Below are positions 13,001 to 23,935 of a stretch of 64,000 bases of DNA, one piece after another. Each line of letters starts with the position of its first letter. The stretch's first letter is position 1. This stretch comes from Paragonimus skrjabini miyazakii (Eukaryota > Platyhelminthes > Trematoda > Plagiorchiida > Troglotrematidae), in assembly GCA_014338405.1 (NCBI GenBank), contig JTDE01000200.1, positions 62,001 through 126,000 of the forward strand, given 5' to 3'. Both the position numbers and the translations under genes were made by a program. The notes beneath the pieces were generated by a model. It worked only from the letters and a program-made list of their open reading frames with translations. It ran no database searches and had not been told where the DNA came from.

Positions 13001-15850
13001 ATGACTGACTAACTGTTTGGTCGATGAGTGACATTCACTTGTCGGTTTTATGACAAAATTAGTTTGTCTGTGCACTCACTCTGTCAATTTTACAGCCCAT
13101 GTAGAGAGCGAAAAATTGTTTTTGTGTATGTGTTTGTAAGTGTACATTGATGTCCCGAAAAGGGATTCATAGGAGAAGATTAGGCTATTAACTGTCAACT
13201 CTTCTTAGCCTACCATACTTAATTTACTCCTTATTAATTTGAGAGTTGTAAACAAGAATATTCTGATCGGTACCGGCTAAATGGGTGCTGGTCAGTTTTT
13301 CGTACTTCAGTTCTTAGAAAAACGTGAGTCGTTAGTCCACCCCAGTCACATTTCACCATCCCCCGGTCTTCCTCGCTGCAAAGTACGACACCTAACTGTG
13401 AGTTGTTTGGTATGTGTGAACCACAACCCGACCGTCCAAAGATGTCACTCTAAAAGAATTGTGTGTAAGTTTTACTACCTTCCTCTAATGCTTGATTCGG
13501 CTATAAAGCTGTTTCCCAAATAAAGACTGCCCCCTTCCCAATGAATGACGTGTTGGTGTGAGCTCTGATAGATACCTGCGAATATGTCACATATTATCGC
13601 TGTTAATTACCCACTTATATTAGATGAACTAAAGTGACGAGAATGTGAACGAAAGACGCTCCGTTTGGGCAACCGATACGACGTACTTAAGTAAGTGTGA
13701 GTTTCTTCGCACCCGGGCCAATTACATTTCGGATAGAGGTATGTCTTGATTGGGCAGTTTCTGATGAATGCCACCTTGTGCACTGTAAACATGCTGTCAG
13801 AGGTCTTGAAGCACTATTTAGAATTATAGTATCGCATCTTGAGACGGCTATTTTGCAAACAAGGGGGTCGACTTGCCTGCTAGCCCGTTCTACTTCAGCG
13901 GTACCAGGATTGGGATTAACGACACTCTAGCTTATTGTTTTAGATGTACAGTCACGAAAAAACCCTCAGCTGAATTAACTGTTTGTCTGGTATTGTCAGT
14001 CATGTATGTTCACAACCGAATTTTGAACCTTCAGGTTTTTTCGACAATTATTCTTTAGAGTGGAGTATACGAAAAAGTTATCCTTAATTGAAGTTTGTCG
14101 CAACAATTACGAAAGTGGCATATAACAATTAAGGATCAGATGCCGTGGTCAACAAAGCAATCAGCTGCCAGAATACTCGGCAGTTGTGCAGTAGCATAAC
14201 TGTACGATGGTAGAGATTCGGTCAAAAACCCGGACAGAAGTAATAACGATTCAAACCCAGTTGGTCTTGACCAGCAAAACGACACTATAGCCAATGTATA
14301 ATCCAGCCTTAGGACAGTGTTAAGAAATGTCGTAAGAGGTGATAGATTACGATTTGTTGAAAATCATTGATATAGTTCACTTTTTGACAGCCCAACGATA
14401 TTAGTCAATAGGGACCCGCTCTTTAGGTTTTCGGATGAACGAACCTTTATCTAACATTAAAACGGCCTCACTTAAGTTAACAATTCCCGGTGCTCAGATT
14501 ACGAAACGAAATATGTGCTTTTCACTAAACATCTAAGTTTGTTAGATATCATACCTAAAAGGTATCGCTTATACATTCCAGCTACCAGTTCGGCCGCTGA
14601 TTTGTCTTTGTTTAGGAAACAAAACGACCGTTGAACAAACCAACCCGTAGTCAGAGACAAACTTGCTAGATTGATGTTTAAAGATCGCTTACACTCGGGG
14701 CTATGTAGTTTGCTGGTTCGCCCCAAAGTCACCATGCAGTTAAGCTGATTTTGATCCAACGTGTCCGCCTTAATGCGTCTTTCTTGTGAGAATTATGTCC
14801 ACCTCAAGTTCCGAAAGGTGGTTCCCGTATAATCTTGAGAGTCTTGTTTCTTCATTGAAGATACTCAATGCAAGCGTAAAGTTGTTGGTTGGAAGTGATT
14901 CTTCTCTATGGGTTCTTCTCAAGGTGACACTTCGTGTACCTAAAAATATAAGGGGGAGTTAACCCAAATGGATGAGTACACATCTGTAGAAAGTTACTTT
15001 TCAAAAAGTTATCGCGAAGAAGTTTCTATTCAGTGCGTTCTTTCTAGCGTGTACACATATGGGACTAAGCACGCAAGGAATCAAGAGACCAGTAGGTTCT
15101 AACATCGACGAACGAATAGCAGTTATAACTTATAATGTAGTAAATGGGTCATACATTCTCGCAATCTTAATACGAGTAACCAGAATAATAACACACGTAA
15201 AAGTCATAGGACGGATCAGTTAAAAAACGGTCAGTAGCGTATTTTACCTGGAAACTGATTAGATAGAATGGCTTACATTTTAACAGATTAAGATTGGTTT
15301 TATGGACTAGGTGCAGAGTAGAACTATGATCAAGGTCAAGAGGGAGATGTGATGATTGCAAATGAACAGAATCCAATAAAGCATAGACGTTATGATGATT
15401 TATTCTTATGTATATATTTATCATCCACGTGATCTGTGGAACATAATAAGGTCTATTGATCAAGTACTGGTTAATTACGAAAGGAAGGTACTATTGCGCA
15501 AACCAATGCAGCTATTCGGAGAGATAAAATGAAAACAAAGAGTGGTAAACAACAGTGTAGACGTTCTTCACAAAAGTTTGTAATGGAGAAGCGCGTTAGT
15601 CGACATGTAGCTAACGAGTTCCGGATAGAAGTCTGACAAACCCAGTTATTCGGGAAAACGTTTCCAAATGTTTATTCTACCCAGTCACTGGACCCACAAT
15701 CTTCTTCTAAACGTATTTCCTCATGATTTTGCCACGGTTTTTCCAGTTCAGCATCTTAACATTCACTAGTTAAGTGTGGATTCTCATAGAATTGTTTGAA
15801 ACCCGGATGCAATGTTGTGGTGTACATGACGATCATTTTTAATGAACTTC
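7061..15850. other. Long stretch without a recognisable gene
   Basis: No conserved domain, tRNA gene or assignable repeat seen. The longest ORF is 128 codons on the minus strand (8611-8997), which starts with TTG, lies in a locally G+C-richer patch (about 8100-9000) and matches nothing I recognise. The patch may be an unassigned repeat. Other ORFs are under 100 codons and look random. Confidence 0.55.
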
Positions 15851-16275
15851 CTACTGTTGTATGACAGGCAGTTTCGTTGTGAGTAGTATACTACTCACAC
15901 TTGTCAGAGCGTGGATCACTTTCCGAAAGACCTTGTCCTGATGTTGTAGACGCACTAGTGTCTGTGGGTTCTGCTCCATTACTAAGCCGTTGACACCAAA
16001 AGTCCCTTTGGGGAGTTCGTCATTTATCTGCGGTCGAGGAGGAAAATCCGCGACGCAATTGCTCGAACCAGGCACATGATTGATCGTGAAGTCATATTCC
16101 TGTAAACGCAATGCCCATCGGGCCAATTTACCTCTCGGGTCCCTCGCAGTCCTGATCCACTCCAGGGGTTTGTGATCGTCTCCACGTGGAACTGTTGACC
16201 CAACAGGTACGGCCTCCACCTGTCCAGTGTCCATACGATTGCTAAACATTCCGTCTCAATGGTCAAATACTTCTG
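15851..16275 (-). pseudogene. RNase H and connection region, frameshifted
   Basis: Continuation of pol in two frames. At 16170-16266 the frame reads TIETECLAIVWTLDRWRPYLLGQ, the RNase H core around its catalytic Glu. At 15851-16180 a second frame gives HKPLEWIRTARDPRGKLARW and YDFTINHVPGSSNCVAD, the RNase H C-terminus where relatives read VADALSR. A further 50 residues (ELPKGTFGVNGLV, VRLQHQDKVFRKVIHALTS) correspond to the spacer before integrase. The frame then runs into the terminal repeat and stops in the flanking duplication. The integrase zinc finger and DDE core are absent. Confidence 0.85.
15855..15899. repeat. Left terminal inverted repeat (45 bp)
   Basis: Starts TGTTGTATGACAGG. It contains a perfect 22-bp palindrome at 15878-15899 (TGTGAGTAGTA and its complement). 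It matches the reverse complement of 18801-18845 with one mismatch. The last pol-derived frame reads straight through this repeat; its stop codon (15851-15853 on the minus strand) lies in the flanking CTAC duplication. Confidence 0.92.
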
Positions 16276-17345
16276 CTCGTTGGGGTCAGGACCCTGCTGG
16301 CATACTCAATTACTCCTTCCCTTTGTTTGAGTACTGCCCCAATGCCACGGTCACTGACATCTGCTGCTACGATGAACGTTTCTTTTGGATTCGGAAGTTT
16401 CAGAGTTAATTGCTGCTCGTTCATCGCTTGTTGCACTCGCGTGAACGCCCTCTGGGCGTCATCGGTCCATTCAAATTTCCTGTCTTTTCGAAGGAGTTCA
16501 TACAATGGTGATGTAATGGAGTGAAAATTTTTCACGAACCGACTGTAGTATCCTGCTCGACCCAAAAATTGTCGCAGCGTTCGTTTAGAATTCGGAGCCA
16601 CAGCCTCTCTAATTGTCAATATTTTCTCTGGTAGAGGCCTGATTTCACCTTGACCCACTTTGTGTCCCAGTAACACCACCGATGACCGTCCGAGTTGCGA
16701 CTTTTCGGCATTGATCCGGAGTCCTGAGTTCTTAATGCGATTTAAGACAGCATCTATGTGGGCGGCATGTTCCGATTCCGTGTTACTGTATATTACGATA
16801 TCATCTCCATATACCGCCACATTATCCAGTCGCTTTACCAGCTGAACCATCAGGCGTCGAAATGTGAACGGTGCTCCGGATAGGCCAAATGGCATGCGCT
16901 TGAATTGCTACTGCTTCTCGCCTACCGTGAACGCTGTTTTCTCACGATCCGTGGGTTTGATCGGTACCTGCCAGTATCCGGAGCGTAAGTCCAAAACTGT
17001 GAACAACTTCGCCTGTTGCAGCTTGTCAAACATGTGAGCGACGGACGGTATTGACACAACATTGTTCCGTGTTACCTCACTCAGCCGTCTAAAATCCACA
17101 CAAAAGCGATACTTCCCGTTAGACTTCTTCACCAGGAGAACAGGCGAGTTGTACGGACTGTTGGCTTCTTCGATAACATCCTCATTCAGCATGTTCTGTA
17201 TTCGCCTTTTTAATTCCTCCTCCAGATAAACTGGTATCCTGCGGGGTCCGTGAGGTCGAAATGTTCCGGTTGTTAGTATTTCATGTGCAATCCAGTTGCA
17301 GAATCCGTACGGATAATGGTCGTTCGTAAATACCTCCGCGTATTT
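16263..17345 (-). pseudogene. Gypsy-type reverse transcriptase with one amber codon
   Basis: A single frame runs from about 17345 to 16263, broken only by an in-frame TAG at 16908-16910. In the usual motif (KQ-x-QFKRMPFGL) that position is normally an aromatic residue, so this is a point nonsense change. Before the stop: LEEELKRRIQNML, SPYNSPVLLVKK, YRFCVDFRRLSEVT and FTVLDLRSGYWQV (motif A). After it: MPFGLSGAPFTFRRLM (motif B), VAVYGDDIVIY (motif C, both Asp kept), LGHKVGQGEIRP, FLGRAGYYSRFV, and the RNase H start FIVAADVSDRGIGAVL. The frame is lost near 16275. The catalytic residues are all present, so decay is recent and slight. Confidence 0.9.
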
Positions 17346-17458
17346 CTAGACTATGGACTGGAACAAGGGGCTGTGCAAATGGGGTTTTTAGCTGTGTGTA
17401 CTTCGTTGACGCTATCCCGTCGCTGTCCTGTAAGTGTCAGGGAGCCATACCTGGTCGA

Positions 17459-18817
17459 CTACCTTTTGAGCTTCAAGTCAATCACGGCATCTGTTGCGGC
17501 AAGGAAATTGGCTCCAAGGATCGTTTGCCTGGTTTCTGGGGACACAATGAAACGGTGCTTTACGATATGGCCGCCAATACGTACCCCACATTCTTTCACA
17601 TCGTCAACCAATAGACTATGACCTCTAATCGTCCTGATCATTATGGATGTCGGTTCTGTGTTTTGCTTTTCTGCACGAGCATTCAACGAAATAGCCGCCC
17701 CTGTATCGACCAAACACTGTTTTATTTCACCGTCAACTTCAACCCTTGTATGCATGGCTCCCTTTTCAATCGCTCCCATTACTAGTTGACCCGCCAATAA
17801 AAAGAACAACCGTGAAACACTATTTCTAAACCTCTTAAACCGCCGGATTGGGCAATCCTTCTTCCAGTGTCCTTTTCTTCCACAGATGAGGCAACCTCCT
17901 AGTCGACCGTTCTGTCGTGATGATGTCCTCAAGGCAAGTTGCTCCATTGTCTTCTGCATTTCTTCCAGCGTCTTCTTGTCCGTATTGCCGTTTGTATCCA
18001 CTGAGACCACGGACATTACTGCCAATTCCCGCGTCGCCTTTGCGAGCTCATCAAGGTTCATCGACCGCGCGACATGGGCAATACGGACTTGGTCGCGAAC
18101 GGCCATCGGAAGACCTTCAATGAACTGCTCCGTTACCAGCTGCTGTCGTGGTTCTTGATCCAATCCTGGCAGAGCTCTGTCCGGCAAACCTTGCAGAGTG
18201 GTGGCAAACACGGATGGATCCGCTCCTTGTCCAAGCCTGGCTGCCTTGAACCGTCGCATGGCCTCCTGGCGGTCGGCCGGGCTGTTGAACGCAGCCACCA
18301 GCGCCTCCTTCGCAGCGACCCACTCCATCTTTGCAGGGACTCTTCGCGTTGCGTCCAGCGCCGTCTTCGCCCTGCCCTTCACGAGCGTCCGCATGACGGC
18401 CAGCTTCCCACGGTCGGTCTTGATTCCGACCACTTCGGCCACGTCCTCGAAGTCCTCCAGGAACGCCCGAACGTCTCCATCTTCGAACGGCTGCGGCCGG
18501 GGTATCTTCATCCTCGCATTTGTCACGACACCAGTTGCTGTGACCGCAAAAGACGTTTGGCCTGAGAATTCGTTTGCTGCACAAACGCCCGTATAGGTCA
18601 TGTCGAAAATCAAACCACAAACGCGTATACTCATTTGAAAGTTAGATATGCATTCACATACATCAATGTCATTCGCTTTGGTGGAACTTCTGCCGTCGCG
18701 CGTATACACTAGTTCAATAGTCTCTTCTTGTCCTTCGTCTTCCTGGCATTCGCAGCTTGCCCTTTTGTTCCTGAACGTTGCCTGTGGGTAACATACTACT
18801 TGTGAGTAGTATACCAC
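17459..18817 (-). CDS. Gag-protease polyprotein of the Gypsy-type unit
   Basis: An uninterrupted 452-codon frame. The 5'-most codon is a GTG inside the terminal repeat, so real initiation is more likely at an ATG: residue 62 (18634) or residue 103 (18511; begins MKIPRPQPFEDGDV, a typical gag start). Residues about 103-260 form a capsid-like helical region (FLEDFEDVAE, ALVAAFNSPADRQEAMRRF, FIEGLPMAVRDQVR). A CCHC zinc knuckle follows (Cys309, Cys312, His317, Cys322), then an aspartic protease with CLVDTGAAISLNA (Asp371-Thr-Gly) and a flap/ILGANFL segment (433-439). In the family, Gag packages RNA and the protease cuts the polyprotein. It is the only fully open frame in the element; RT lies downstream in a separate frame starting about 115 bases further. 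Confidence 0.88.
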   Translation of the reverse strand: MVYYSQVVCYPQATFRNKRASCECQEDEGQEETIELVYTRDGRSSTKANDIDVCECISNFQMSIRVCGLIFDMTYTGVCAANEFSGQTSFAVTATGVVTNARMKIPRPQPFEDGDVRAFLEDFEDVAEVVGIKTDRGKLAVMRTLVKGRAKTALDATRRVPAKMEWVAAKEALVAAFNSPADRQEAMRRFKAARLGQGADPSVFATTLQGLPDRALPGLDQEPRQQLVTEQFIEGLPMAVRDQVRIAHVARSMNLDELAKATRELAVMSVVSVDTNGNTDKKTLEEMQKTMEQLALRTSSRQNGRLGGCLICGRKGHWKKDCPIRRFKRFRNSVSRLFFLLAGQLVMGAIEKGAMHTRVEVDGEIKQCLVDTGAAISLNARAEKQNTEPTSIMIRTIRGHSLLVDDVKECGVRIGGHIVKHRFIVSPETRQTILGANFLAATDAVIDLKLKR

Positions 18818-18845
18818 TCACAACGAAACTGCCTGTCATACAACA
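18801..18845. repeat. Right terminal inverted repeat (45 bp)
   Basis: Inverted partner of 15855-15899, ending CATACAACA and followed by the CTAC duplication at 18846-18849. The internal palindrome has one mismatch here. Directly inside it, ATACTACT (18793-18800) and AGTAGTAT (18805-18812) form a second perfect 8-bp hairpin overlapping the repeat, so this end can fold in alternative ways. Confidence 0.92.
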
Positions 18846-18849
18846 CTAC

Positions 18850-21800
18850 TAATATCGATCAAATTGTCAATTATACATGAATTAAGTGATCTCTGTGAGT
18901 CCCCTTTATTTTCAGCCATGACTTCGGTGTCATATATTTAAAAAAGATATATTCAAATAGCCCGTTAGCACACACTTTGCGATAGGTGAATACTTCGGAG
19001 ACAGTTGTTCCAACATTCTCCCGGCCGTTGAGTAGCAAACAACATTAAAAATGGAAGGAATCGTTAGTGAGGAAATCAGTGCATTGGGAGATCAATGAAA
19101 GGGAGATACGAGTTAAGAAACATCAATCAAACGAGCAGGGTCGAAGTGAAATACGCATGATACTTAAATGAAAACTTCGATACGCTGTGAGCTGGATACA
19201 CAGTTCATAAATCTGAGTTGACAGTTAGCGACGGCTGCTTGAGAGCTGGACACTAAAGGCCCTGATTCACTCATCGACTTGTCGCTAAAATAGGGTCGAT
19301 GATTTCAAAACACATTTGTGCAAAGCGTGAAAATACAACTGAAGTTAAACAAGTGTATGCCAACACTGATAATGTGACGATCTCTCTCATTCTCAACAGA
19401 TTACAACCCCAAAAACACTTTGTGGTTGGGTCGAGTAACTGGTTATGTTTCCTATTTCTGGGTGCAAATAACCCACGTATATTCCTTTCGTATTTATTAA
19501 AGTTTGATATGATATTTCATGTAAAGTGATGAAAATCTTTTTTGAGTCCTCACAGCATGCCAGAAAAATATGTATAGGTTTATGATCATCCATACTGATT
19601 ATGCTGTTCACTCGTTGCTTCCCTGTTCATCTTGTCAAACTGGATTAAAAATTTTTACAGAGATCTCTGAACGTCTATAAAATTCAACCCTCATTATTGT
19701 GTTATCATATTTTTCAGGTCATTTGGGTGCATGCGATAAATTCTCAGGCAAAATTCTTGCTAATTATTCTTATGTTAATAGTTAGTCCGTTCCAAACCAA
19801 ATTCAGTTACGTAGCATTCGTTTAATCTATCTCAATACAGTATGCATACAGTTTCCGGTCTTCCACCTTTTTCTCACTTTGTGTTTAACCGAAAACCAAA
19901 GTGCTTACCAAAATATTCACTTGTGTTTTTTCTTGGTCGTTTATCTGTTGTTTCAAAATCACAGCTGAAGAAGAGAACATTTTGGTTTTACAGACAGAAT
20001 TGTTAATTAGTCCATGGAAGCCATCTAAAAGTTGACGGTGAATAAACCGTCAATTTGACTTCAGTTAAACCTGTCTAACATAAATCATCCACAATACATA
20101 GTATTTATGCATGGGGGCGAAAAATTTTGCAACTGTTCTCAACTTTCTTGAGCCACTCTGCGAACTTTTTTATTTTTAACGCAAACCATTTTACAAATCA
20201 CAAATAGGTCGATCATACAGATTATTAGTTTTGGATTTGCAGTTAACGAGCTTTCTAAGTAACTATGGTGAATGTCTTGCAAAAAAGTAGATTCCTAGAT
20301 CTGAGATTGTTTTGAAAGGATTCTCTTAATGTGATTATATTTGATATACTGTCTATCGTAAACGGAGTACGTCTATTGACTACCTCTATTTGAAGCATGC
20401 GTGTAGGAGTCCCAATGAAAATGGGATGTTTACACTGTTGAAATTTCAATAGCCCATGTGCCTATGCACAGATGGTCACTAGTATGACTACACGGTACTG
20501 TAGTTTGAACAGCCACGCATAATCACAATGACGAATAATGCCGTGAAAACAATTCCATCAAAGAAGGGAGAGAAAACCAGATGAACTAGGGATAATTCTA
20601 ATACAACTACTAGCATATCGCTGGCAAGGACACATTATGTTGAATGGATTGTTTGATCAGCACTAACTCCGCATGGCCTTATAAGCAAGACTCGTCCACT
20701 TCATCCACTGGAACTATCGGAGTCGGTAAAGATCATGAGCACGTGACTGCTTGGCATTCTGTTGGTTTTAGCCAAGTGACTAAGATGTCGATCAAAATAA
20801 TGCCTGGTGCAGAAACCTTTGCCTAATATGAAAAGTAAACGTGGGGATATACTTAATGAAAGGTTTTTACATCGACAACTGAACATATGCTGAGTAAATT
20901 TCATGGGTTGTTAATCAACGTCTGATATACTACTGTCAAGAATGGTGTTACGAATCGAGTACACTCTCCCAAATTCGTTATGACAAGCAGCCCACTGTTT
21001 CACGTGTAAATTTTTATAAAATAAACAATATCAACCGATCTACTTATTTTTCATTCATTCAACAATATTTCAACCACACACCTACCGTATTTCTATGGTT
21101 ATCTTTTATTTCCTATACTGTGACCATTTTTGTTGATCAATATGTTTTCTATTACTCACTTACAGAACAAGAGTACTATCTATTATTCAGGTCGTAAAGT
21201 ACACACAAAACGACAATGAAACGTCTCTTAGCAAGTGAACACATTGACAAATCATACGTTGTCTTTTCCGGGCGGAAAAACTATCGATACAAACGTTACT
21301 TGATTTCCAAACGATTATTATTTTTTTCGAACGAATGAATAATGCATGTAAAAGTCAAACGTGCGTAACAACAACAACAGCACACTGACATTCGAACAAG
21401 TTCGACTGACCCCTCGACAGTAGGATACTTAGCTTCGGAATCGTTATGTTGATTTATTGTCCATTGCCCAGGATGTACTCTTCAGGATAGACAGGAACTG
21501 CCGGACTACTGGAATAACAATAACCATCTAATGATTGCATGCAAAATAGTTTTTAGACAAACACCTCTTAGTTTTTGATTAGTAAATAGACCTTTGAAAC
21601 AATTAGATTGAAGAATTGGAATAAATAGTATTCTTAATTCAGGGAAATACAAATGTTTAGTAAGGTGATGGTCCGTTGGTTAAAAGTGAACATTTGTTTC
21701 ACTCTGGACCGGTTGCGATAGTTTGGCGGAGGCATAAAAAGTCGTCTCGTATTCTAGCTGTTCAAAGTTAGTCTTGTACATAACCGTTGCTAACATGGAG

Positions 21801-23559
21801 GATGAAACAGTCTTACATTTTAAACGATGATTTAAGTCAACTTACTTCCGATCAAATCTCAAGGCTTGGGCTAATTTTATAGAAAAATTTCCAGTAGTTA
21901 TTTAAGGTAACAGGGTCATGGATCAGATAGATGCCTAGCCTCGTAATAAACTGCCTCTCAACCAAAGATGAATGTGATGTGTGTATTAATAATTCTCTCA
22001 TTTACTAAAACTCTTTCTGTCATTTGCCTTCATAATTAGCTAGATGAAAATTCTAGTCCGTATCGTATTAATTCGAATAACATTTAAAAGAACCTGTGAA
22101 AGTTCGTAAAGAGGAGTCTGATCGAAAATCCTCGCATTAATCAGTATCCTAAGTAATCATAAACGAAAAAAAGTATGTATCTTACACTTAATTGTTTATC
22201 AGTGATACAAATAATTAATAACATGCTCTTACTCAGCATTGCAACGTAAGTAAGAATGGCCGCGTCAGCAAAAAGAGGCAACTTGAATGCTGACTCATCA
22301 AAATGTGAGTGGTTTACACTGGAAAATCGTGCAGACCAAAGACTCACCATAAGAACATGTTTCAAAGTGACTTAGCAGTCGCCACACAGTTGTGGTTCTC
22401 TTAAATAAGCCCAGGAAACATTATCAAAAATGGGTAGTACATGTCAATGTAGAACTTGCATCAAACCAACTTTTACCCGTCAGTACGGAATTGTTAACCG
22501 TAAGTCAGGAGCCAGAAGCTATAAGTCGCTGTGTCAACCTAATTCGTTGAATTATCAGAAAGACTTATCAAATAACTTAGATGACTTGTTAAGGCAATCG
22601 AAGTGTATATCGTGAAACGTAACTGATGGTATATTATTTGATTGTGGTGCGATATGTGTTTGCAATGTTCGTGAAGTGATTGAACTACAAAAGACAAAAA
22701 CGACTTGTCCATTTATGAACGTGAAAAGTGATTCGAATCTACTAAGTATACGCTAACCAATCGGGTACAAGTTCGAAGTCGAACGGAACCCGTAACATTT
22801 GATAACCATTCCTTGAGTTAGTTTGGGCTAAAGAACAACGTGGATATTGGAACAGTTAGTAGCAGGAGGCGAATTTCCAACGAATTTTCAGCATATTGAT
22901 CCCCTTTGGTTGGCTTTCATTTACTAAATTCGGTGAATTACATGGCGCAGTCAGCTGAATTGTCTCTGTTTGCAGTATGTTTCTGGAGTCGTCTAGGTTT
23001 TTTGAACAGCTGAGCTAGGGACACAACATGAGTGCAATATCGCACATCCTTGACATACACTGTTGTCGCACAGTTATCTTAGTGGTTTGAAGCGACGGGA
23101 ATGATGCCTTCTCATATCCCACGAACATGTGGTACTAACAAGTGTTAACAGTGAGTGAATATCTAGTCCAAGGCTTCTTTTCGAAAGCGGGTGGCTGAAC
23201 ACTGTGTCAATATGAAAACTACCATCAGTTATGAGTGATGTTCAGTTTGCATTGTGCGATCAGTTGACCAACGTACGCAATTGGGTTGTGTCCACCTACA
23301 TCCAAAGCGTGCCCCGAGTGCATCTTTTTCAGGAAAGCGGAATGTTCACATTGAATCACCTTATCTGATAAGTGCATTAGGTAAAACGTGCAAGAGAGAG
23401 TATTGTGAACCTCAGATGATACTGTTTATAAGGAGAAGTTTATACACCACTACCTCCCAAAAAGGGATGCACCAGCGGAATTAACAACTAACTAAACGAC
23501 TGATGCGATCGTCAACACATATTATGCTGCAAGTCATGGTGTAGCATTCTACTGAAAAC
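18850..23559. other. No recognisable gene
   Basis: Only short ORFs without recognisable domains. AT-rich, with no tandem repeats or RNA genes noticed. Confidence 0.55.
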
Positions 23560-23935
23560 AAACCCTGTCACTCATCCCGAAAGATAATATTTCTGACAAC
23601 GTTACATCATTCTTGATCTATTCATCTGACTGTCGCTGCTGGTTAGCGTTTATAGACCACACTACCAGGCGTTTATCAGAAAGAATTCGTGAACAATGCC
23701 CGACGTACCTTCGCTGCGGAACAAGAACATCATCTTCTTCATCCCGGTCCAACCGGTTAATTACGACCGATCTACAGACGCGGAAGAAGCATCTAATATC
23801 GTCCACCATGCCCTACCATACGGAGAGTGTTCAGTCAGGATATCTTCACTAAAGCTCAAGCGGTAGCAATCCAGCTACATCGCCTAGATTAACACGTTTG
23901 AAAACGTTTCGTTTTACCTTGAAATTGTTATGACC
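23560..23935 (+). pseudogene. Penelope-like element relic, GIY-YIG endonuclease region
   Basis: The translated pieces follow the C-terminal order of a PLE protein. First SSDCRC, the Cys-x-Cys before the YIG half of the domain. Then FIDHTTRRLSERIREQCPTYL, where intact relatives read YIG followed by the Arg helix, so the Tyr-Ile-Gly is altered to Phe-Ile-Asp. Then a serine-rich loop, and in a shifted frame at about 23850 AQAVAIQLHRLD (the Glu helix; the catalytic Glu reads Gln) and after two stops KRFVLP, matching the C-terminal VQKQLFVNL of the copy at 42,500. This is a different, older subfamily from the other PLEs here, and it is inactive. Confidence 0.65.

Larger units (their letters stand above)
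15855..18845 (-). mobile_element. TIR-bounded Gypsy-type gag-PR-RT-RH unit without integrase
   Basis: A 2,991-bp unit read on the minus strand: gag with CCHC knuckle, retropepsin, Gypsy-type RT and RNase H. The coding region stops where the integrase HHCC domain would follow. The ends are not direct LTRs but 45-bp inverted repeats identical at 44 of 45 positions, beginning TGTTG and ending CAACA. The 4-bp sequence CTAC sits immediately outside both ends (15851-15854 and 18846-18849), a good target-site duplication. TG...CA tips and a 4-bp duplication are typical of retroviral-type integrases and of Ginger DNA transposons (TGTNR ends, 4-bp TSD). No transposase or integrase is visible inside, so mobilisation in trans is inferred. 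The near-identical ends indicate a recent insertion. Confidence 0.9.

Noticed and set aside
18117..18620. Long ORFs overlapping gag in other frames (both strands)
   Set aside because: They are shadows of the G+C-richer gag frame; only the 17459-18817 frame carries the CCHC knuckle and DTG protease motifs.
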